This document shows, one piece after another, positions 4,427 through 7,121 of a DNA stretch of 7,121 nucleotides. Position 1 is the first letter of the stretch. Each line of letters begins with the position of its first letter. The notes under the pieces are model-generated. The model was not told the origin of the DNA and made no database searches. It saw only the letters and a list, made by a program, of their open reading frames with translations. A program made the position numbers and the translations under genes. Source of the stretch: Bacillota bacterium (GTDB taxonomy: Bacteria > Bacillota > Clostridia > Christensenellales > Aristaeellaceae); contig JAEZQK010000062.1 of assembly GCA_023413135.1 (NCBI GenBank), positions 1 to 7,121 on the forward strand. The letters are read 5' to 3'.

Positions 4427-6823
4427 ATGGATTTTTTGAAATTGCTTGGAACACGGCTGTTGTTTGTCGACGGGGGTCTGGGAACCATGCTGCAAAGCAT
4501 GGGCCTAACCGGCGGCCAGCCGCCGGGAGCCTGGAACCTTTCTAATCCGGAGAAGGTGCGCAGCGTGCACGAAAATTATCTTGAAGCGGGCTGCGACATC
4601 ATTACCGCCAATACTTTTGGCGTGGACGCGCTTCACTTTGGGGATCAGGCTGCAAAGGTGGTGCGCGCCGGCGTTTCCTTGGCCCGGGAGGCGGTGCAAA
4701 AAGCGGGCCGGGGGATCGTGGCACTGGACCTGGGGCCTACGGGCAAGCTTTTGCAGCCCTTTGGCGACCTGCCTTTTGAAACGGCGGTAACGCTCCTTGG
4801 GGACATGGCCGAAGCCGGAGCGCAGGCCGGGGCGGACGTGATCTTCATTGAGACCGTGTCCGACAGCTACGAACTGAAGGCGGCGGTGCTGGGCGCCCGG
4901 GAAAGAACGAACCTCCCCGTTGTCGCCACGATGATGGTCAACGCAAACGAAAAGCTGTTAACCGGCGGCGATATCCCCGGCATGGTAGCCATGCTGGAGG
5001 GCCTTGGCGTTACGGCGCTTGGGCTGAACTGCGGCCTGGGACCCAGGCAAACGGCCCCGCTTCTTCAAAAGGTAATGGCTGCCGCTTCCGTTCCGGTGCA
5101 GGTCTGCCCCAATGCGGGCCTGCCCAGCTTTGAGGATGGACAAACGCGCTACCTTTTGACCCCGGAAGATTTCGCATTGGAGATGGAATCCCTGGCGCAG
5201 CTTGGTCCCTGGCTGCTGGGGGGCTGCTGCGGCACCACACCCGATCATATCGCGGCCATGATCCGCCGCTTAAGGGATCATAAAGTGTTGCCTATTACGC
5301 CAAAAAATGATACCGTCGTCTGCTCCTATAGCAAAACCGTCGTCTTTGGGGGCATGCCGGCGGTCATCGGCGAGCGCATCAATCCAACTGGCAAGCCAAG
5401 GCTTCAGCAGGCGCTGAAAGAGGGGGACCTGGAATACCTGCAGGAGGAGGCCTTTTCCCAGCAGGACAAGGGCGCTCGGCTGTTGGATGTGAATGTGGGC
5501 ATGCCGGGGCTCGATGAGCCTGCCCTGCTTAAGCAGGCGGTGGAAAGCCTGCAGTCCGTAATCAGCCTTCCCCTGCAATTGGATACCGCCAATCCCGAAG
5601 CCCTTAACCGGGCGCTTCGCGTCTACAACGGCAAGGCACTTGTCAATTCCGTCACCGGCAAGGCTGCCTCTATGAATGCAGTGTTCCCCTTGGTCAAAAA
5701 ATATGGCGGCGTGGTGGTTGCGCTGCCCTTGGACGAATCGGGCATCCCTCCCACGGCTGAAGGTCGGCTGGATGTGGCCCGCAAGATCGTTGCCGAGGCG
5801 CAAAAGCATGGCATCGCTAAAAAGGACATCCTGCTGGATGGGCTGACCATGGCTGTGAGCGCCGGGCCGGAGGCTGCGCTGGTAACGCTTAATACCATCC
5901 GCCGGGTCAAGGAGGAGCTGGGGCTTAAAACGATCCTGGGTGTATCCAACGTATCCTTCGGCCTGCCCCGGCGCGAAAAGCTCAACGCCGCCTTCTTTGC
6001 CATGGCCATTGCTGCCGGGCTGGACGCGGCCATCCTCAACCCGCATTCCGCGCCCATGATGGAATCATTCCTTGCGGGAGCCGCCATCGCCGGCCGGGAT
6101 GAACAGTTCCGTGCCTATATCGACGCCTTTGGCGGCCAGGAAGCAGCACCCGCGCCCAAGGAAAAGGATGAATCTTTGTCGGATGCGGTGCGCCAGGGCC
6201 TTTCTTCCCAGGCGGCCAGGGCTGCGGATGCGCTGCTTCATAATGGACGCGCACCCCTTGACATCGTGGAAGGGGAGCTCATTCCCGCCCTTACCCAGGT
6301 GGGACAGGGCTTTGAATCGGGAAAATTGTTCCTGCCTCAATTGTTGATGAGCGCCGAGGCCGCCAAGGCTGCCTTTGATAAGCTGCGGGTCGCTTTGGCC
6401 ATCTCCGGCCAGGAGACGAAAAGCAGGGGAAAGATCCTGCTGGCTACCGTGGAGGGGGACATTCACGACATCGGCAAAAATATCGTGAAGGTGCTCCTGG
6501 AGAACTACGGCTTCCACGTCTTCGACCTGGGCCGGGATGTCCCGGCGGATGTAGTGGTGGAAACTGCCATCCGGGAGGATATCCGCCTGGTAGGCCTGTC
6601 CGCACTGATGACCACCACCGTGCCCGGCATGGAAAAAACCATCCGCGCGCTTCGGGAGCGTAAGCCCGGCACCTTGGTCATGGTCGGCGGCGCAGTGCTG
6701 ACGGAGGAATACGCCCGGCAGATCGGCGCCGACTTCTACGGCAAGGATGCCATGGCCTCCGTTAACTATGCCGTTCAAGTCTTCGCAGGGGCTCTGCCCC
6801 TGCACCCTGGCAAAGGGATATAA
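4427..6823 (+). CDS. metH: Cobalamin-dependent methionine synthase (homocysteine-, folate- and B12-binding modules, no activation domain)
   Basis: 798 residues from the ATG chosen by its ribosome site. It transfers a methyl group from 5-methyl-THF through cobalamin to homocysteine, making methionine in the cytoplasm. Domains in order: homocysteine-binding barrel (about 1-290) with LFVDGGLGTMLQ, ANTFG, and the zinc-ligand cysteines C202 (GLNCG), C267 and C268 (GGCCGTTP); pterin-binding barrel (about 310-570) with VIGERINPTGKP, LLDVNVGMPG, LPLQLDTANP and NSVTGKA; four-helix cap (about 585-655) with LPQLLMSAEA; Rossmann B12 domain (about 665-787) with DIHDIG (D678, H680, G683), S725/L727 (GLSAL) and VGGA (753-756). 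His680 is the expected lower cobalt ligand. The activation domain of the roughly 1,200-residue E. coli enzyme is absent and is encoded by the gene just upstream. The last 12 residues (787-798) are encoded by palindromic repeat sequence and look like an accidental extension. Confidence 0.95.
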   Translation: MDFLKLLGTRLLFVDGGLGTMLQSMGLTGGQPPGAWNLSNPEKVRSVHENYLEAGCDIITANTFGVDALHFGDQAAKVVRAGVSLAREAVQKAGRGIVALDLGPTGKLLQPFGDLPFETAVTLLGDMAEAGAQAGADVIFIETVSDSYELKAAVLGARERTNLPVVATMMVNANEKLLTGGDIPGMVAMLEGLGVTALGLNCGLGPRQTAPLLQKVMAAASVPVQVCPNAGLPSFEDGQTRYLLTPEDFALEMESLAQLGPWLLGGCCGTTPDHIAAMIRRLRDHKVLPITPKNDTVVCSYSKTVVFGGMPAVIGERINPTGKPRLQQALKEGDLEYLQEEAFSQQDKGARLLDVNVGMPGLDEPALLKQAVESLQSVISLPLQLDTANPEALNRALRVYNGKALVNSVTGKAASMNAVFPLVKKYGGVVVALPLDESGIPPTAEGRLDVARKIVAEAQKHGIAKKDILLDGLTMAVSAGPEAALVTLNTIRRVKEELGLKTILGVSNVSFGLPRREKLNAAFFAMAIAAGLDAAILNPHSAPMMESFLAGAAIAGRDEQFRAYIDAFGGQEAAPAPKEKDESLSDAVRQGLSSQAARAADALLHNGRAPLDIVEGELIPALTQVGQGFESGKLFLPQLLMSAEAAKAAFDKLRVALAISGQETKSRGKILLATVEGDIHDIGKNIVKVLLENYGFHVFDLGRDVPADVVVETAIREDIRLVGLSALMTTTVPGMEKTIRALRERKPGTLVMVGGAVLTEEYARQIGADFYGKDAMASVNYAVQVFAGALPLHPGKGI

Positions 6824-6832
6824 CCCCTTTGC
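6785..6832. repeat. Paired palindromes spanning the metH 3' end
   Basis: GCAGGGGC (6785-6792) and GCCCCTGC (6796-6803) form a perfect 8-bp stem with a TCT loop. GCAAAGGG (6810-6817) and CCCTTTGC (6825-6832) form a second perfect 8-bp stem whose 7-base loop contains the metH stop. The second stem may act as a transcript 3' end, but the T run (6841-6845) is eight bases away, so it is not a textbook terminator. Confidence 0.75.
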
Positions 6833-6952
6833 AATCCCCATTTTTGGAGAACAATTTGGGACATTTGGTCTAACTGAATAAATACATATGTTATGCCCCC
6901 AGATAAATACGTGTGCGAAGCACGTCACCAATTTTAAGGCGTTTGTGGGGGT

Positions 6953-6976
6953 CTGGGGGGAATCGCAACCCCCCAG
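6953..6976. repeat. G/C-block palindrome
   Basis: CTGGGGGG (6953-6960) and CCCCCCAG (6969-6976) form a perfect 8-bp stem with the loop AATCGCAA. No T run follows on either strand, so it is unlikely to be a simple intrinsic terminator. Confidence 0.75.
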
Positions 6977-7053
6977 TCCATCTGGCTCAATCGTCGCACT
7001 GCTCACTGCCGTTCGCATTGCTTGTTTCGCCAGCCTCCTCCGCCTCGCTTCAT

Positions 7054-7084
7054 CCGCCTCTGGCGGCGCTTCGGCTTCGGAGCC
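7054..7084. repeat. Two adjacent short GC-rich hairpins
   Basis: CCGCC-TCT-GGCGG (7054-7066) uses the same TCT loop as the hairpin at 6785. GGCT-TCGG-AGCC (7073-7084) follows. An alternative longer pairing joins CGCCAG (7028-7033) with CTGGCG (7060-7065). Confidence 0.6.
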
Positions 7085-7090
7085 TTTCTG

Positions 7091-7115
7091 GTTCTCTTTC
7101 GGGACGAAAGAGAAC
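7091..7115. repeat. Perfect 11-bp palindrome at window edge
   Basis: GTTCTCTTTCG (7091-7101) pairs perfectly with CGAAAGAGAAC (7105-7115) around a GGA loop. It is the longest perfect stem in the window. The following CATCCCC reaches the edge, so the element may continue. Confidence 0.8.
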
Positions 7116-7121
7116 ATCCCC

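Larger units (their letters stand above)
6824..7121. other. Non-coding, palindrome-rich intergenic region to window edge
   Basis: About 298 bases with no credible gene. Bases 6840-6940 are AT-rich and include the 8-base direct repeat ATAAATAC (6878-6885 and 6903-6910) and a short ACGTG/CACGT dyad (6909-6925). From 6941 onward the sequence turns GC-rich with several strong hairpins and CGCCTC-like short repeats (7035-7060). I infer a repetitive intergenic element, perhaps a REP-like family; copy number cannot be judged from one window. Confidence 0.5.

Noticed and set aside
5270..6046. 258-codon minus-strand open frame opposite the metH folate domain
   Set aside because: Shadow of metH; the translation is Gly/His/Gln-rich without any recognisable domain or ribosome site.
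6856..6894. Promoter-like TTGGGA or TTGGTC with TAAATA or TATGTT downstream of metH
   Set aside because: Boxes match consensus only 3-4 of 6 and no gene follows on the plus strand within the window.
6065..7117. 350-codon minus-strand open frame starting in the palindromes and running through the metH B12 domain
   Set aside because: It is antisense to well-conserved metH codons, has no ribosome site visible before its ATG at the window edge, and its first part translates palindrome sequence. The open frame is explained by GC-rich composition.
6785..7121. CRISPR array
   Set aside because: The palindromes differ in sequence and spacing; there is no repeated unit with regular unique spacers.

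Overview
The window looks like a chromosomal stretch of a moderately GC-rich Clostridia-type Firmicute, possibly a gut anaerobe. This is inferred from strong AGGAGG-type ribosome sites, consensus sigma-A promoters, a stand-alone MetH reactivation protein, a small 2-oxoacid-dehydrogenase-E2-like protein and an XRE regulator with a short C-terminal membrane module. I cannot name the genus.

Layout. (1) Bases 1-689 (+): an XRE-type helix-turn-helix protein cut by the left edge by about one base, with an acidic linker and a duplicated hydrophobic C-terminal module. (2) 688-729: a bidirectional intrinsic terminator shared with the convergent gene. (3) 729-1646 (-): an E2-like (CAT superfamily) protein whose usual catalytic His and Asp are both replaced. 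(4) 1647-1975: a divergent control region with two near-consensus promoters pointing away from each other, a foldable leader on the minus side, and an intrinsic terminator placed directly behind the plus-strand promoter. (5) 1976-6823 (+): a tightly packed methionine operon, metA-metF-reactivation protein-metH, with 1-3 bases between genes. (6) 6785-7121: a cluster of strong palindromes, which begins inside the last codons of metH and runs to the window edge with no credible gene.

The operon is coherent. MetA acylates homoserine (Glu111 predicts acetyl-CoA as donor). MetF makes 5-methyltetrahydrofolate. MetH transfers the methyl group through cobalamin to homocysteine. The separate activation protein supplies the SAM-dependent rescue of oxidised cobalamin that in E. 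coli is the C-terminal domain of MetH itself. The sulfur-incorporating step (MetY or MetB/MetC) is not in the window.

I see no clearly new system. The points most worth following are the very short terminator-containing metA leader without a recognisable SAM or T-box element, the folded leader in front of the E2-like gene, the degenerate E2 active site, the four-cysteine tail of the reactivation protein, and the palindromic element that supplies the end of the metH reading frame.
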